64,000 nucleotides of DNA from Finegoldia magna (GTDB lineage: Bacteria; Bacillota; Clostridia; Tissierellales; Peptoniphilaceae), in NCBI RefSeq assembly GCF_003182075.1, contig NZ_QGTH01000004.1, positions 46,128-110,127 on the forward strand, in the 5' to 3' direction. The notes under the pieces were generated by a model, which was not told the DNA's origin, did no database searches, and saw nothing but the letters and a program-made list of their open reading frames with translations. Of this stretch, positions 1 to 8,780 are shown piece by piece; positions within the stretch are counted from its first letter, which is position 1, and each line of letters opens with the position of its first letter. The position numbers and the translations under genes were made by a program.

Positions 1-2
1 GC

Positions 3-695
3 TACAATATTGGAGATATTATTATAACTCCATCACAATATTCGAAAAACATACTTGAAGGATATGGAATTAATAAGAAAATATATAGCCTATCGAATGG
101 TATTGACCTTGATAAATTTAAGGGCGACAAAGATAGCAGAAAGAGATTTCGAGATAAGTATAATTTTAAAGATGATGATAAAGTTATTATTTCTGTAGGT
201 CATTTGATGAAGAGAAAGGGTCTGGATGATTTTATAGAAGTTGCAAGGAAGCTTCCGCAATACAAATTTATTTGGTTTGGTCACACTAATCCTAAACTAT
301 TGACTACTAATATTAAAAAATCAATAAAAAATAAGCCGGATAATGTAATTATGGCTGGATATGTTGATCAAAAAGAACTGGTAGATTGTTATCGAGGGAG
401 TGATTTGTTCCTATTTATGACCAGAGAAGAGACAGAAGGAATTGTGCTATTAGAGGCTTTCGCTTCTAAAATAAAAGTTTTGGTAAGAGACATTAAGATT
501 TACGAAAATATGTTTACTGATGGTAAAGAAGTTATCAAAGCAAAAACCAATGATGAGTTTAAAAACAAAATTGTTAATATAATAAATGGCAAATATTCTA
601 CTGTTGAAGAAGCGTATAGATATGTTAAAGAACGAAGTGTTCAGAAAATTGGAGAAAAATTGAAAAGCATTTATTTAAAATTAGAAGATGCCTAA
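3..695 (+). CDS. Glycosyltransferase family 4, C-terminal part (5' end outside window)
   Basis: The reading frame is open from the window edge, so the N-terminal acceptor domain is missing here; an internal ATG at 204 is not the true start. The visible part is the nucleotide-sugar-binding half of a GT-B enzyme: SNGID near residue 36, the RKGLDDF element near 70, and the donor-binding EX7E motif (EETEGIVLLEAFA). Known relatives transfer hexoses to lipids or surface polymers. The RKG..DFIEVA..LP..FIWFG pattern recalls glucosyl-diacylglycerol synthases of Gram-positive bacteria, but that assignment is only a guess. It ends about 125 bases before spoVG and is a separate unit. Confidence 0.85.
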   Translation, partial: YNIGDIIITPSQYSKNILEGYGINKKIYSLSNGIDLDKFKGDKDSRKRFRDKYNFKDDDKVIISVGHLMKRKGLDDFIEVARKLPQYKFIWFGHTNPKLLTTNIKKSIKNKPDNVIMAGYVDQKELVDCYRGSDLFLFMTREETEGIVLLEAFASKIKVLVRDIKIYENMFTDGKEVIKAKTNDEFKNKIVNIINGKYSTVEEAYRYVKERSVQKIGEKLKSIYLKLEDA

Positions 696-763
696 GATTT
701 AGTGACATCTTAATCTCACAAAAATATATTATATATAAATGTTTTGTTTAATATTTACATTTA

Positions 764-792
764 TTTACAAAAGAGTTTTTTAGCGGTATAAT
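764..792 (+). promoter_or_regulatory. Sigma-A promoter of spoVG
   Basis: TTTACA at 764-769 and TATAAT at 787-792 are separated by 17 bases. The predicted start near 799 leaves a leader of about 24 bases that contains the ribosome binding site GGTGGTGAGG. Confidence 0.75.
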
Positions 793-822
793 TATATATA
801 TAAAACACAAGGTGGTGAGGTT

Positions 823-1143
823 ATGCAAATTACAGATGTTAGAGTTAAAATACTAAATATTGATAACAGATTAAAAGCAATTGCTTCTGTTACTTTTGAT
901 GACGAAATAGTAATTCATGACATCAAAGTTATAGAAGGTGAAGAGGGATTATTCTTAGCTATGCCTAGTAGAAAAATCGGTAATAATAAATATCGTGACA
1001 TAGCTCATCCAATTAGTTCTCCAGCCAGAGAAAAAATTGAAGTGGCAGTTATCAATAAATACAATGAAGAATTTGAAAAGCAATCTTCTGAAGAAACTGA
1101 GCCAGTGACTGAAGAAAATATAGAAACTGCAGAAAATGAATAG
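823..1143 (+). CDS. spoVG: SpoVG, RNA-binding regulatory protein
   Basis: A 106-residue protein of SpoVG length and sequence. It begins MQITDVRVK and carries the conserved core FLAMPSRK and the AHPI..PAREKIE segment, followed by a short acidic tail. Family knowledge: a small dimeric RNA- and DNA-binding regulator, present also in bacteria that do not sporulate, where it tunes virulence, envelope and metabolic genes. The gene stands alone between a strong promoter and a hairpin terminator, which suits an abundant regulator. The name should not be taken as evidence for sporulation. Confidence 0.95.
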   Translation: MQITDVRVKILNIDNRLKAIASVTFDDEIVIHDIKVIEGEEGLFLAMPSRKIGNNKYRDIAHPISSPAREKIEVAVINKYNEEFEKQSSEETEPVTEENIETAENE

Positions 1144-1147
1144 TACA

Positions 1148-1175
1148 AAAAGCATCTATTAAGGTGCTTTTTTTA
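1148..1175 (+). terminator. Intrinsic terminator of spoVG
   Basis: The arms AAAGCATC and GGTGCTTT pair over 8 bases with one G-U, around a 6-base loop, and are followed by a run of T residues. It starts 5 bases after the spoVG stop codon. Confidence 0.85.
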
Positions 1176-1202
1176 GTGCTTAAATTATTCGATTCAAATT
1201 AT

Positions 1203-1230
1203 TTTACATATTTCGTATGTTTGATATAAT
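1203..1230 (+). promoter_or_regulatory. Sigma-A promoter of asnA
   Basis: TTTACA at 1203-1208 and TATAAT at 1225-1230 are 16 bases apart, 37 bases before the asnA ATG. I see no T-box or other leader between them and the gene. Confidence 0.7.
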
Positions 1231-1267
1231 AATTAAATATGGTTAATTTTGAATAAAGGAGATATTT

Positions 1268-2278
1268 ATGGAATTAAAAGTACCGAAAGGATACAAATCC
1301 TCTTTGGATTTATTAGAAACACAGAAAGCTATTAAAATTATCAAAGATTTTTTTCAATATAGGTTGTCTGAGACTTTAAATTTGACTAGAGTTTCTGCTC
1401 CGCTATTTGTTAGAGCTAATACTGGGATTAATGACAACTTAAATGGTATCGAAAAACCCGTAGGTTTTGAATTCCTGGAAGATGGTTCAATGAGTAGGTT
1501 GGAAATCGTACAATCACTTGCAAAATGGAAGAGAATAGCATTAAAAAACTACGAGATTCCAGTAGGAGAAGGGATTTATACGGATATGAATGCTATCAGA
1601 CCTTCAGAAGTTTGTGACAACACACATTCATTGTATGTGGATCAGTGGGATTGGGAAAAAGTAATTTCAAAGGAAGACAGAAATGTCGGATTTTTAAAAG
1701 ATACAGTAAGAAATATATATCAATGTTTCTTAGACACTCAAACAATGTTGATTAATTCTTATGATGATTACAAAAAAATACTTAGAGATGAAATTACTTT
1801 TGTAACTACTGAAGAGTTAGAAGAAATGTATCCGGATAATACTTCAGATGAAAGGGAAACTTTGATTACTAAAAAATACGGATCTGTATTTTTGATTGGA
1901 ATTGGTGATTCTTTAAAATCGGGGAAATCTCATTCTGACAGATCTCCCGATTACGACGACTGGAGCTTAAATGGAGATATATTAGTTTATAATCCTGTTT
2001 TAGACAATTGCCTTGAATTAAGCTCTATGGGAATTAGAGTTGATAAGGATAGATTGATTTATCAATTAGACAAAAAACAAAATAATGATAGGAAAAATTT
2101 AGAATATCATCAAATGCTGATTAATGATACACTTCCCCAATCTATAGGTGGAGGTATTGGTCAATCTAGAATTTGTATGTTCTTCTTACAAAAAGCACAT
2201 ATAGGAGAAGTTCAATCATCGATTTGGCCGAAAAAAATGCTTGAAGAATGTGACAAGTTGGGAATTAAATTATTATAA
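1268..2278 (+). CDS. asnA: Aspartate-ammonia ligase (asparagine synthetase A)
   Basis: Makes asparagine from aspartate, ammonia and ATP in the cytoplasm. The 336-residue length equals the AsnA family. Landmarks are TQKAIKIIKDFF near residue 18, the VRANTGINDNLNG segment, the QSLAKWKR block and the C-terminal GGGIGQSRICMF ATP-binding motif, a class II synthetase-type fold. The start at 1268 has the ribosome binding site AAGGAG. It is monocistronic, with its own promoter and terminator. Unlike pheS and aspS in this window it has no T-box leader. Confidence 0.96.
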   Translation: MELKVPKGYKSSLDLLETQKAIKIIKDFFQYRLSETLNLTRVSAPLFVRANTGINDNLNGIEKPVGFEFLEDGSMSRLEIVQSLAKWKRIALKNYEIPVGEGIYTDMNAIRPSEVCDNTHSLYVDQWDWEKVISKEDRNVGFLKDTVRNIYQCFLDTQTMLINSYDDYKKILRDEITFVTTEELEEMYPDNTSDERETLITKKYGSVFLIGIGDSLKSGKSHSDRSPDYDDWSLNGDILVYNPVLDNCLELSSMGIRVDKDRLIYQLDKKQNNDRKNLEYHQMLINDTLPQSIGGGIGQSRICMFFLQKAHIGEVQSSIWPKKMLEECDKLGIKLL

Positions 2279-2304
2279 TTTAGAGTTATAAAATTAGTTT
2301 TATA

Positions 2305-2345
2305 AGAGAGTTATTTATTTCAATAAATAAGTAACTCTTTTTTTG
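2305..2345 (+). terminator. Intrinsic terminator of asnA
   Basis: The outer arms AGAGTT and AACTCT and the inner arms TTTATT and ATAAAT form a long hairpin with a small internal loop, followed by TTTTTTT. Confidence 0.8.
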
Positions 2346-2364
2346 TAAAATGTTCAATATATGT

Positions 2365-2393
2365 TTTACTTTTAAATTCTTTTGTAGTATGAT
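2365..2393 (+). promoter_or_regulatory. Promoter of ktrB with a predicted leaderless start
   Basis: TTTACT at 2365-2370 and TATGAT at 2388-2393 are 17 bases apart. Counting from the -10 box, the expected +1 falls on base 2400, the A of the ktrB ATG. No purine-rich ribosome binding site precedes that ATG. Confidence 0.5.
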
Positions 2394-2399
2394 TTGTTT

Positions 2400-3734
2400 A
2401 TGAAACATTTAAAAAAATATTTAGAAGACAATCCACCATTGGTATTGATTCTAAGTTTTCTTTTTTTGATTATAGTAGGGTCGTTATTATTGTCACTTCC
2501 TATAAGTCAAAATGCAACAAAAGTTCCATACATTGATTGTTTGTTTACAGCAACATCTGCCGTATGTGTAACAGGTCTTGTTACAGTTGCAACGTATAGT
2601 GCTTGGAGCGTTTTAGGAAAACTAATTATTATCATTTTGATCCAAATGGGTGGACTTGGTTTTATGACATTTGCAACCTTAATTGCACTTGTAATGGGAA
2701 GAAGAATTACCTTAAAAGATAGATTAATTATTAAAGAACAAACGAATAGTATTGATATGCAAGGAATGGTAAAACTAATTAGATATATACTGATATCTAC
2801 TTTTTCCATTGAAACAATTGGTGCTTTTTTGTTAATGACGAAATTTATACCAATGTATGGATTTAAGGGAATATTTTATAGCTTTTTTCATTCAATTTCA
2901 GCTTTCTGTAATGCTGGATTTGATATTTTGGGGCCAAATTCATTAATTGATATTAATACTAATGTATTTGTTTTATTGATAATTGGACTTTTGATCGTGA
3001 TAGGTGGTATTGGATTTAACGTAATACTTGATGTATTACATAATAACTTTAAATTTAAAAAATATTCTTTGCATTCAAAAATTGTACTTACCACAACTAT
3101 TTTGATGTTATCAATTACTTCGATTTTAATTTTTGCTATGGAGTTTTCGAACCCGGGAACAATTGGAAATTTGGGATTTATCGATAAAATTTCTAATTCG
3201 ATTTTCCAAGCAATTACATTGAGGACAGCAGGCTTTGCATCAATTAATCAATCGAAATTACTAGACAGTTCAAGCGTGTTATCTATTTTGAATATGTTTA
3301 TAGGGGGATCCCCAGCAGGTACTGCAGGTGGTATCAAAACTACAACTTTTGCATTATTAATTATTGTAGCTCTGAGTGAGATTAAAGGTCAAGAAGATGT
3401 AGAAGTGTTCAATCGTAGAATTAGATTTTCTCAAGTTAAAAAAGCTTTAGGTATCATTACTTTATCAATGGTTTGGGTAATTTTTGTTACATTTGCAATT
3501 TTAGTTATAGATAAAGCAAAATACTTAGATGTAGTGTTCGAAGTAGTAAGTGCTTTTGGTACAGTAGGACTAACCAGAAGCTTAACTCCAGGAATCAATA
3601 GTATTTCTAAAATTTTAATAATTTCAACTATGTATATTGGAAGAGTTGGATCTTTAACAATACTTTATGCTCTATCCAATACAAAAAACAAAAAAGCTTA
3701 TAAAGAAGCTCACGAAAATATTATAATAGGTTAG
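2400..3734 (+). CDS. ktrB: KtrB-type potassium channel subunit (TrkH/KtrB family)
   Basis: Membrane pore of a Ktr potassium uptake system, 444 residues from ATG 2400; a TTG at 2394 is in frame but no better supported. The four pore loops typical of the family are visible: AVCVTGL near residue 55, AFCNAGFD near 175, LRTAGFA near 275 and AFGTVGL near 385, each giving a selectivity-filter glycine between hydrophobic helices. The regulatory subunit ktrA follows after 9 bases. The absence of a ribosome binding site and the position of the promoter suggest a leaderless mRNA. I see no c-di-AMP riboswitch upstream. Confidence 0.94.
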   Translation: MKHLKKYLEDNPPLVLILSFLFLIIVGSLLLSLPISQNATKVPYIDCLFTATSAVCVTGLVTVATYSAWSVLGKLIIIILIQMGGLGFMTFATLIALVMGRRITLKDRLIIKEQTNSIDMQGMVKLIRYILISTFSIETIGAFLLMTKFIPMYGFKGIFYSFFHSISAFCNAGFDILGPNSLIDINTNVFVLLIIGLLIVIGGIGFNVILDVLHNNFKFKKYSLHSKIVLTTTILMLSITSILIFAMEFSNPGTIGNLGFIDKISNSIFQAITLRTAGFASINQSKLLDSSSVLSILNMFIGGSPAGTAGGIKTTTFALLIIVALSEIKGQEDVEVFNRRIRFSQVKKALGIITLSMVWVIFVTFAILVIDKAKYLDVVFEVVSAFGTVGLTRSLTPGINSISKILIISTMYIGRVGSLTILYALSNTKNKKAYKEAHENIIIG

Positions 3735-3743
3735 GTTTTAAAT

Positions 3744-4421
3744 ATGAAACAATTTGTAGTAGTTGGCTGTGGTAGATTTGGTAGAGCATGTGCTATTGAA
3801 TTATCCAATACTGGCCACGAAGTTTTATTAATAGATAATAATGAAGATACTGTAGATGAAATGAGTCGTATTGTTACTCATGCGGTGTATATTGAACATT
3901 TGACAGAAAATTCATTGAGTTCAGTCGGTGTTGGAAATTTCGATGTGGCGATAGTTGCTATATCTTCAAATTTTGAAGCATCAATTCTATCTACTGTAGT
4001 TTGTAAAAAATTAGGGGTAAAAAAAGTAATCACAAAGGCTAAGGATACTCTTCATGGTAATATTTTACTTAAGGTTGGAGCAGATAGAGCAATAATTCCA
4101 GAAAATGATTCAGCTGTAAGACTTGCTAAGAGTTTGATAAGTGATCAAATTTTCGATTATATTGAATTTACAGATGACTATTCAATTGCAGAGATTACCC
4201 CAAAAAAAGAATGGATAGGAAAGAACTTCATTGATATTGGTATTAGAAGTAAATACGGTATTAACGTAGTTGCTGTTAAGAATAATGGAGAAATGAATAT
4301 CAACCCTTCACCAGAATATACAGTAAAGTTTGAAGATTACTTGATAGTAATTGGATCAAATAAAGATTTGGATAAAATTACTGAGACAGGTGATAAAGAT
4401 GATAACCTCTACTTCAAATAA
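3744..4421 (+). CDS. ktrA: KtrA, cytoplasmic RCK gating subunit
   Basis: A 225-residue protein with an N-terminal Rossmann RCK_N domain (VVGCGRFGRA, then an acidic residue in LLIDNN at the end of the second strand) and a C-terminal RCK_C domain from about residue 135. Family knowledge: an octameric ring binds ATP/ADP on the RCK_N domain and c-di-AMP on RCK_C, and gates the KtrB pore. It lies 9 bases after ktrB, and its end overlaps the next gene by 23 bases, so the three genes are probably co-transcribed. At a single-unit length it fits KtrA rather than the double-length TrkA. Confidence 0.93.
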   Translation: MKQFVVVGCGRFGRACAIELSNTGHEVLLIDNNEDTVDEMSRIVTHAVYIEHLTENSLSSVGVGNFDVAIVAISSNFEASILSTVVCKKLGVKKVITKAKDTLHGNILLKVGADRAIIPENDSAVRLAKSLISDQIFDYIEFTDDYSIAEITPKKEWIGKNFIDIGIRSKYGINVVAVKNNGEMNINPSPEYTVKFEDYLIVIGSNKDLDKITETGDKDDNLYFK

Positions 4422-5130
4422 AATATACAAACACGTAAAATCACTTTATAAGAAAAAATATAGGTACAAGTGTAACGAATTTATAATAGAAGGTTATAAG
4501 CTTTATGAAGAAGCGATTAAATCAAATTTAAATATCAAACAAATAATACTAAGAGAAGGGGAAGAAATTATTGATGGCTGTGTTTGTTTTGATTCAAAAA
4601 CTTTCAACAGTCTCAGCGAAATGAACAATCCTGAAGGTATAATTTGTGTAGTTGATTTCATTGAGAACAAAGATAAGGATACAGATAAAATTCTATTTCT
4701 CGAATGTATAAACGATCCAGGAAATTTGGGGACAATAATAAGAAGTGCAGAAGCATTTGATTATAATAAAATTATTTTATCTGACAATAGTTGCGATATT
4801 TATAATTTAAAAACTATTAGAAGTGCTATGGGTAGCTTATTCAGAATAAATATTTCTTATGAAAGTATTGATGTTTTAGAGAATTATAAATCAAATGGAT
4901 TTAAAATTTATGAGACATCTTTGGAGAAAAATTCTAAAAGTATTCTTGAGGTTAAGGACAAAGAAAAACATGTTCTAATAATTGGAAATGAAGCAAATGG
5001 AATTAGTAATGAAATAAAAAAATACGCTGATGAATTTTTAATAATTCCTATGGACAATGTAACCGAATCATTAAATGCTTCCATAGCTGCTAGTTTGAGC
5101 ATGTTTTACCTATCAAAATTGACAAATTAG
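4399..5130 (+). CDS. TrmH/SpoU-family RNA 2'-O-methyltransferase
   Basis: A 243-residue SPOUT methyltransferase. An upstream ATG at 4351 is in frame, but ATG 4399 is preferred because AGGTGAT precedes it and the protein then begins like relatives. Motif 1 (NDPGNLGTIIRSAEAF near 120), motif 2 (IIGNEANGIS near 196) and motif 3 (TESLNASIAASL near 222) form the knotted SAM site. The N-terminal part resembles the SpoU substrate-binding domain. Family members methylate ribose in tRNA or 23S rRNA; the exact target cannot be read here. Its position directly before pheST matches ysgA of Bacillus. The promoter for the T-box leader begins inside its 3' end. Confidence 0.9.
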   Translation: MITSTSNKIYKHVKSLYKKKYRYKCNEFIIEGYKLYEEAIKSNLNIKQIILREGEEIIDGCVCFDSKTFNSLSEMNNPEGIICVVDFIENKDKDTDKILFLECINDPGNLGTIIRSAEAFDYNKIILSDNSCDIYNLKTIRSAMGSLFRINISYESIDVLENYKSNGFKIYETSLEKNSKSILEVKDKEKHVLIIGNEANGISNEIKKYADEFLIIPMDNVTESLNASIAASLSMFYLSKLTN

Positions 5131-5147
5131 TAGTTATATTATACAAT
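5119..5147 (+). promoter_or_regulatory. Promoter of the pheST T-box leader
   Basis: A consensus TTGACA at 5119-5124, lying inside the end of the preceding gene, is 17 bases from TACAAT at 5142-5147. The predicted transcript starts near 5154. Confidence 0.7.
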
Positions 5148-5153
5148 AATTAA

Positions 5154-5358
5154 AAATGTTGAAGAAGAAAATACAAAACTAGATACAAAGAGAGATATGG
5201 TTTGGTGTGACATATTTATCGAATTTTGTTGGTTCGCTTTGAAGTTGCTAATATAGCCGTGTAGAGTGCGTTAAACTTGCGAGTGATGTTATCATAATTT
5301 GGGTGGTACCGCGGAAATACAATCTTTCGTCCCATATGGGATGAGGGATTTTTTTATT
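5154..5358 (+). promoter_or_regulatory. T-box riboswitch leader, tRNA-Phe specificity
   Basis: The T-box sequence GGGTGGTACCGCGG at 5301-5314 is unmistakable. Upstream, the stem I AG-bulge GAGAGATAT and the distal-loop block GGTGTGAC match those in the aspS leader of this window. A UUC followed by G at 5233-5235, just before the closing arm of stem I, is the likely specifier codon, which fits Phe. Family knowledge: uncharged tRNA pairs with the specifier and with the T-box bulge, stabilising the antiterminator, so the operon is read when charged tRNA-Phe is scarce. Confidence 0.93.
5321..5355 (+). terminator. T-box-controlled terminator before pheS
   Basis: The arms AATCTTTCGTCCC and GGGATGAGGGATT pair over 13 bases with three wobbles around an ATAT loop, then a T run. 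It competes with the antiterminator formed by the T-box. Confidence 0.88.
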
Positions 5359-5374
5359 GTTTAAGGAGAAAATA

Positions 5375-6397
5375 ATGAAAGAAGAAATTTTGAAAATTAA
5401 AGAAGAAACTGTTGGTTTAATCGATAATGCCAGTGATTTAAAATCTTTAGAAGATATTAGAGTAAAAGTTCTTGGCAAAAAAGGTGATTTGACACTTGTT
5501 CTAAGAAATATGGGTAAACTTTCTAAAGAAGAAAGACCGATTATGGGACAATTAGCAAATGAAGTTAGATCTGAAATAGAAGAATTGTTGTCCAATAAAT
5601 TTGAACAATTAAAACAAGAGCAAAAAAAGATTAAATTAAAAGAAGAAGAATTAGATGTAACTGCAAATAGAGGCGTCAGAGAGATCTCTCACAGACATCC
5701 ACTTAATGAAACAATAATCCAATTGGAAAATTTATTCCAAACAATGGGATTTGATATTGTAGATGGCCCTGAAATTGATACGGTGGAAAATACATTTGAT
5801 TTATTAAATTCACCGAAATATCATCCTTCAAGATCTTTATCTGATACTTTTTATTTGGATGATAAAACTGTACTTAGACCACACACATCAAGTGTACAAA
5901 TCAGAACAATGAAAGCTCAAAAACCACCTATTAGAATGGTTTCTGCGGGAAGAACTTTTAGATTTGATGATGTAGATGATACACATTCACCAATGTTCCA
6001 TCAAATCGAAGGATTGGTTGTGGATAAAGGCGTTACTATGGCTAACTTAATGGATACAATCAATATTTTTATCAAAAACTTATTTGGAGAAGAAATAGAA
6101 ACAAGATTTAGACCACATTATTTTCCATTTACGGAACCTTCAATGGAAGTAGATGTTACTTGCTTCGATTGTAAAGGCGAAGGATGCCCAAGTTGCAATT
6201 ATACAGGTTGGAGCATGGAGCTTTTAGGATGTGGAATGGTTCATCCTAATGTTTTAAGAAATTGTGGAATAGATCCTGAAGTTTATACTGGATTTGCATT
6301 TGGTATGGGAGTTGACAGGATTACAATGGTAAAACACAAAATCGACAATATAAGATTGTTGTACGATAACGATAAGAGATTTTTGGAACAATTCTAG
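5375..6397 (+). CDS. pheS: Phenylalanyl-tRNA synthetase alpha subunit
   Basis: Catalytic subunit of the (alpha-beta)2 PheRS, 340 residues. ATG 5375 is chosen over an in-frame TTG at 5357 because AAGGAG lies 6 bases before it. An N-terminal coiled-coil arm for tRNA (about 1-90) is followed by class II motif 1 (HPLNETI near 106), motif 2 (FRFDDVDDTHSPMFHQIEG near 190) and motif 3 (GFAFGMGVDRITM near 305). A CxxC..CPSC block near 260, common in PheS, is present. It is first in the T-box operon, with pheT 8 bases downstream. Confidence 0.97.
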   Translation: MKEEILKIKEETVGLIDNASDLKSLEDIRVKVLGKKGDLTLVLRNMGKLSKEERPIMGQLANEVRSEIEELLSNKFEQLKQEQKKIKLKEEELDVTANRGVREISHRHPLNETIIQLENLFQTMGFDIVDGPEIDTVENTFDLLNSPKYHPSRSLSDTFYLDDKTVLRPHTSSVQIRTMKAQKPPIRMVSAGRTFRFDDVDDTHSPMFHQIEGLVVDKGVTMANLMDTINIFIKNLFGEEIETRFRPHYFPFTEPSMEVDVTCFDCKGEGCPSCNYTGWSMELLGCGMVHPNVLRNCGIDPEVYTGFAFGMGVDRITMVKHKIDNIRLLYDNDKRFLEQF

Positions 6398-6405
6398 GAG
6401 GAAAT

Positions 6406-8778
6406 ATGTTATTACCTATTAATTGGCTTAAAGATTACGTCGATGTAGACGAATCGATAAAAGCTATTACAGACAGACTTTCTGAAACAGGAAGTCACGT
6501 TGAATCGGTTATAGATAAAAGTAAATATTTAAACGATAAATTAATTGTAGCTCAAATAAAGAAAATTGATAAGCATCCAAATGCCGATAGATTATCGATA
6601 GTTACATTGGATACAGGAAATTCAGATATCGAAGTAGTTACAGGTGCAAAAAATATCAAAGAAGATATGTTTGTTTGTTATGCACAGGTAGGGGCAACTC
6701 TTCCGGGAGGTATTGTTTTAAAAGAAGCTGATCTTAAAGGAATTATGAGCCCTGGAATGTTGACAAGCTTTGAAGAAATGGGATTTGAAACTTCAGTTGT
6801 AGATAAAAACTCCAAAGATGGAATCGCTGTTTTATCTGAAAACGAAATTGGCGAAACTGTTATTAATGCACTTGAAATCAATGAGCCTATAATTGAATTT
6901 GAAATCACACCAAACAGACCGGATTGCTTATCCGTTTTAGGAATGGCAAGAGAATATGCTGCCTCTTTTGGCAAAAAAATCAAATATCCTTCTATTGAAA
7001 TCAAAAACTTTGATGAAGATATTAATGATTACGTAAATTCTGTTGATATTCAAACTAACAAGTGTACTCGTTATGTGGCTAGAGTTGTAAAAAATGTAAA
7101 GATAGGAGATAGTCCACAATGGCTAAAAAATAGACTTATTCAATCTGGAATTAGACCTATTAACAATATTGTTGATATTACAAATTTTGTAATGTTGGAA
7201 ACTGGTCAACCAATTCACGCCTACGATTTGGATAAAATCGCAGATAAGAAAATTATAGTAAAAGAATCTGGTTCACAAAAATTTACAACACTAGACGATG
7301 TTGAACGTGAATTATCAGATGATATAATAATTTGTGACGGTGAAAACACATTAGGTATCGCTGGAATTATGGGTGGTTTTGATTCAGAAATAACATCAGA
7401 TACTACAAATGTGCTTATTGAAGCTGCAAGTTTTGATAGCGATACAATTAGACTTTCATCAAGAAGATTATCTTTAAGAACTGATGCTTCTACAAGATTT
7501 GAAAAGGGTGTAAGCCAACAATTATGTGATTTAGCATCATTGAGAGTTTGTAAATTAATTGAAGATATTACAAATGCCACTGTGATTAATAATTCTATAG
7601 ATGTGATTACATGTAAAGAAAAATTAGAAGATGTAGAGCTATCTTACAAAAAATGCAATGATTTATTAGGATCAGATATTTCAAATGAAGAAATTAAAAA
7701 TATATTACAATTATTGGAATTTAAAATTGTGTCAGAAGACGACGAAAGAATCAAAGTTAAAGTTCCATTCCACAGACAAGACGTTTCAATTTATCAAGAT
7801 TTAATTGAGGAAGTTGGAAGAATTTACACATTTGAGAAAATTGGCGCTAAACCTCTTATCGGAAAACTAAAGAGAGGTGTTAAGAGCGAAGAAAGAATTG
7901 CCATAGACAATACGAAAAAAGCTTTGTATTCTATGAATACTTTTGAAGTGTTGTCTTATTCATTCATCAGCCCAAAATCCTATTCTAAAGCAATGGTTGA
8001 AATGGATGATGATAAATTGATCAAACTAATCAATCCACTAGGAGAAGATTTCTCTGTGATGAGATCCACAATTATACCAAATATTTTGGATATACTATCT
8101 AAGAATTATAAAAATAAAATCAAAGATATTTGCGTATATGAATTGGGCAATACTTTCCACTTGGTCGGAAACAAAAGGATTGAAACTAAAAAATTAGCTT
8201 TGGGAATGTATGGAGATTATGATTTCTACGATGTTAGATCTATGATTTTGGCATTATTTAACGAATTGGGAATTGATAATTATGAAATTGTAAAAAACAA
8301 AGATAATAAAACTTATCACAGCGGTAGGTGCGCTGATATATTGGTAAATGGTGAATTGATCGCAACATTTGGTGAAATAAGTTATGAAGTAAGAGACAAC
8401 TATGACTTTGATAATAGAGTTTATATTGGAGAAATTCATTTTACAGAATTAATTAAACATATGGATTTCAAAAAGCTTTACTCACCAATTAGTAAATATC
8501 CTTCAATTGAAAGAGATATAGCTCTTGTGGTGGATAGAGAATTGGAAAGTATTGAAATTGAAAAAGAAATTCTAAACCACTCTAATGGTATCATCAAGGA
8601 TGTTTACTTATTTGATGAATATAAAGGTGAACATGTTGATAATGATAAGAAGAGCTTAGCATACAGAATTATATATCAATCAAAAGATGAAACATTAAAA
8701 GACAAAACTATTGAAAAAATACAAGAAGAAATATTAAATTCATTAGAACAAAAATTCAACGCAACATTGAGAAAGTAG
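6406..8778 (+). CDS. pheT: Phenylalanyl-tRNA synthetase beta subunit
   Basis: The 790-residue beta subunit partners PheS and carries editing and tRNA-binding functions. Domains in order: EMAP-like tRNA-binding domain at about 40-150, B3/B4 editing domain at about 210-390, B5 at about 400-475, a catalytic-like core, and the C-terminal FDX-ACB anticodon-binding domain from about 700 (SPISKYPSIERDIALVV). A strong AGGAGG site precedes ATG 6406, 8 bases after pheS. The length is normal and no key block is missing. Confidence 0.97.
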   Translation: MLLPINWLKDYVDVDESIKAITDRLSETGSHVESVIDKSKYLNDKLIVAQIKKIDKHPNADRLSIVTLDTGNSDIEVVTGAKNIKEDMFVCYAQVGATLPGGIVLKEADLKGIMSPGMLTSFEEMGFETSVVDKNSKDGIAVLSENEIGETVINALEINEPIIEFEITPNRPDCLSVLGMAREYAASFGKKIKYPSIEIKNFDEDINDYVNSVDIQTNKCTRYVARVVKNVKIGDSPQWLKNRLIQSGIRPINNIVDITNFVMLETGQPIHAYDLDKIADKKIIVKESGSQKFTTLDDVERELSDDIIICDGENTLGIAGIMGGFDSEITSDTTNVLIEAASFDSDTIRLSSRRLSLRTDASTRFEKGVSQQLCDLASLRVCKLIEDITNATVINNSIDVITCKEKLEDVELSYKKCNDLLGSDISNEEIKNILQLLEFKIVSEDDERIKVKVPFHRQDVSIYQDLIEEVGRIYTFEKIGAKPLIGKLKRGVKSEERIAIDNTKKALYSMNTFEVLSYSFISPKSYSKAMVEMDDDKLIKLINPLGEDFSVMRSTIIPNILDILSKNYKNKIKDICVYELGNTFHLVGNKRIETKKLALGMYGDYDFYDVRSMILALFNELGIDNYEIVKNKDNKTYHSGRCADILVNGELIATFGEISYEVRDNYDFDNRVYIGEIHFTELIKHMDFKKLYSPISKYPSIERDIALVVDRELESIEIEKEILNHSNGIIKDVYLFDEYKGEHVDNDKKSLAYRIIYQSKDETLKDKTIEKIQEEILNSLEQKFNATLRK

Positions 8779-8780
8779 GA

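Noticed and set aside
1..204. Truncated glycosyltransferase pseudogene starting at 204
   Set aside because: The frame is open to the window edge with family motifs, so the gene is simply cut by the window.
823..1143. SpoVG as evidence of sporulation
   Set aside because: SpoVG is common in non-sporulating Firmicutes and no other sporulation gene is in the window.
2279..2399. c-di-AMP (ydaO-type) riboswitch before ktrB
   Set aside because: The space holds the asnA terminator and a promoter only; the conserved riboswitch blocks are absent and the room is too small.
5248..5595. A 115-codon minus-strand ORF across the T-box and pheS start
   Set aside because: It runs through a structured leader and the antisense of pheS; the plus-strand features explain the sequence.
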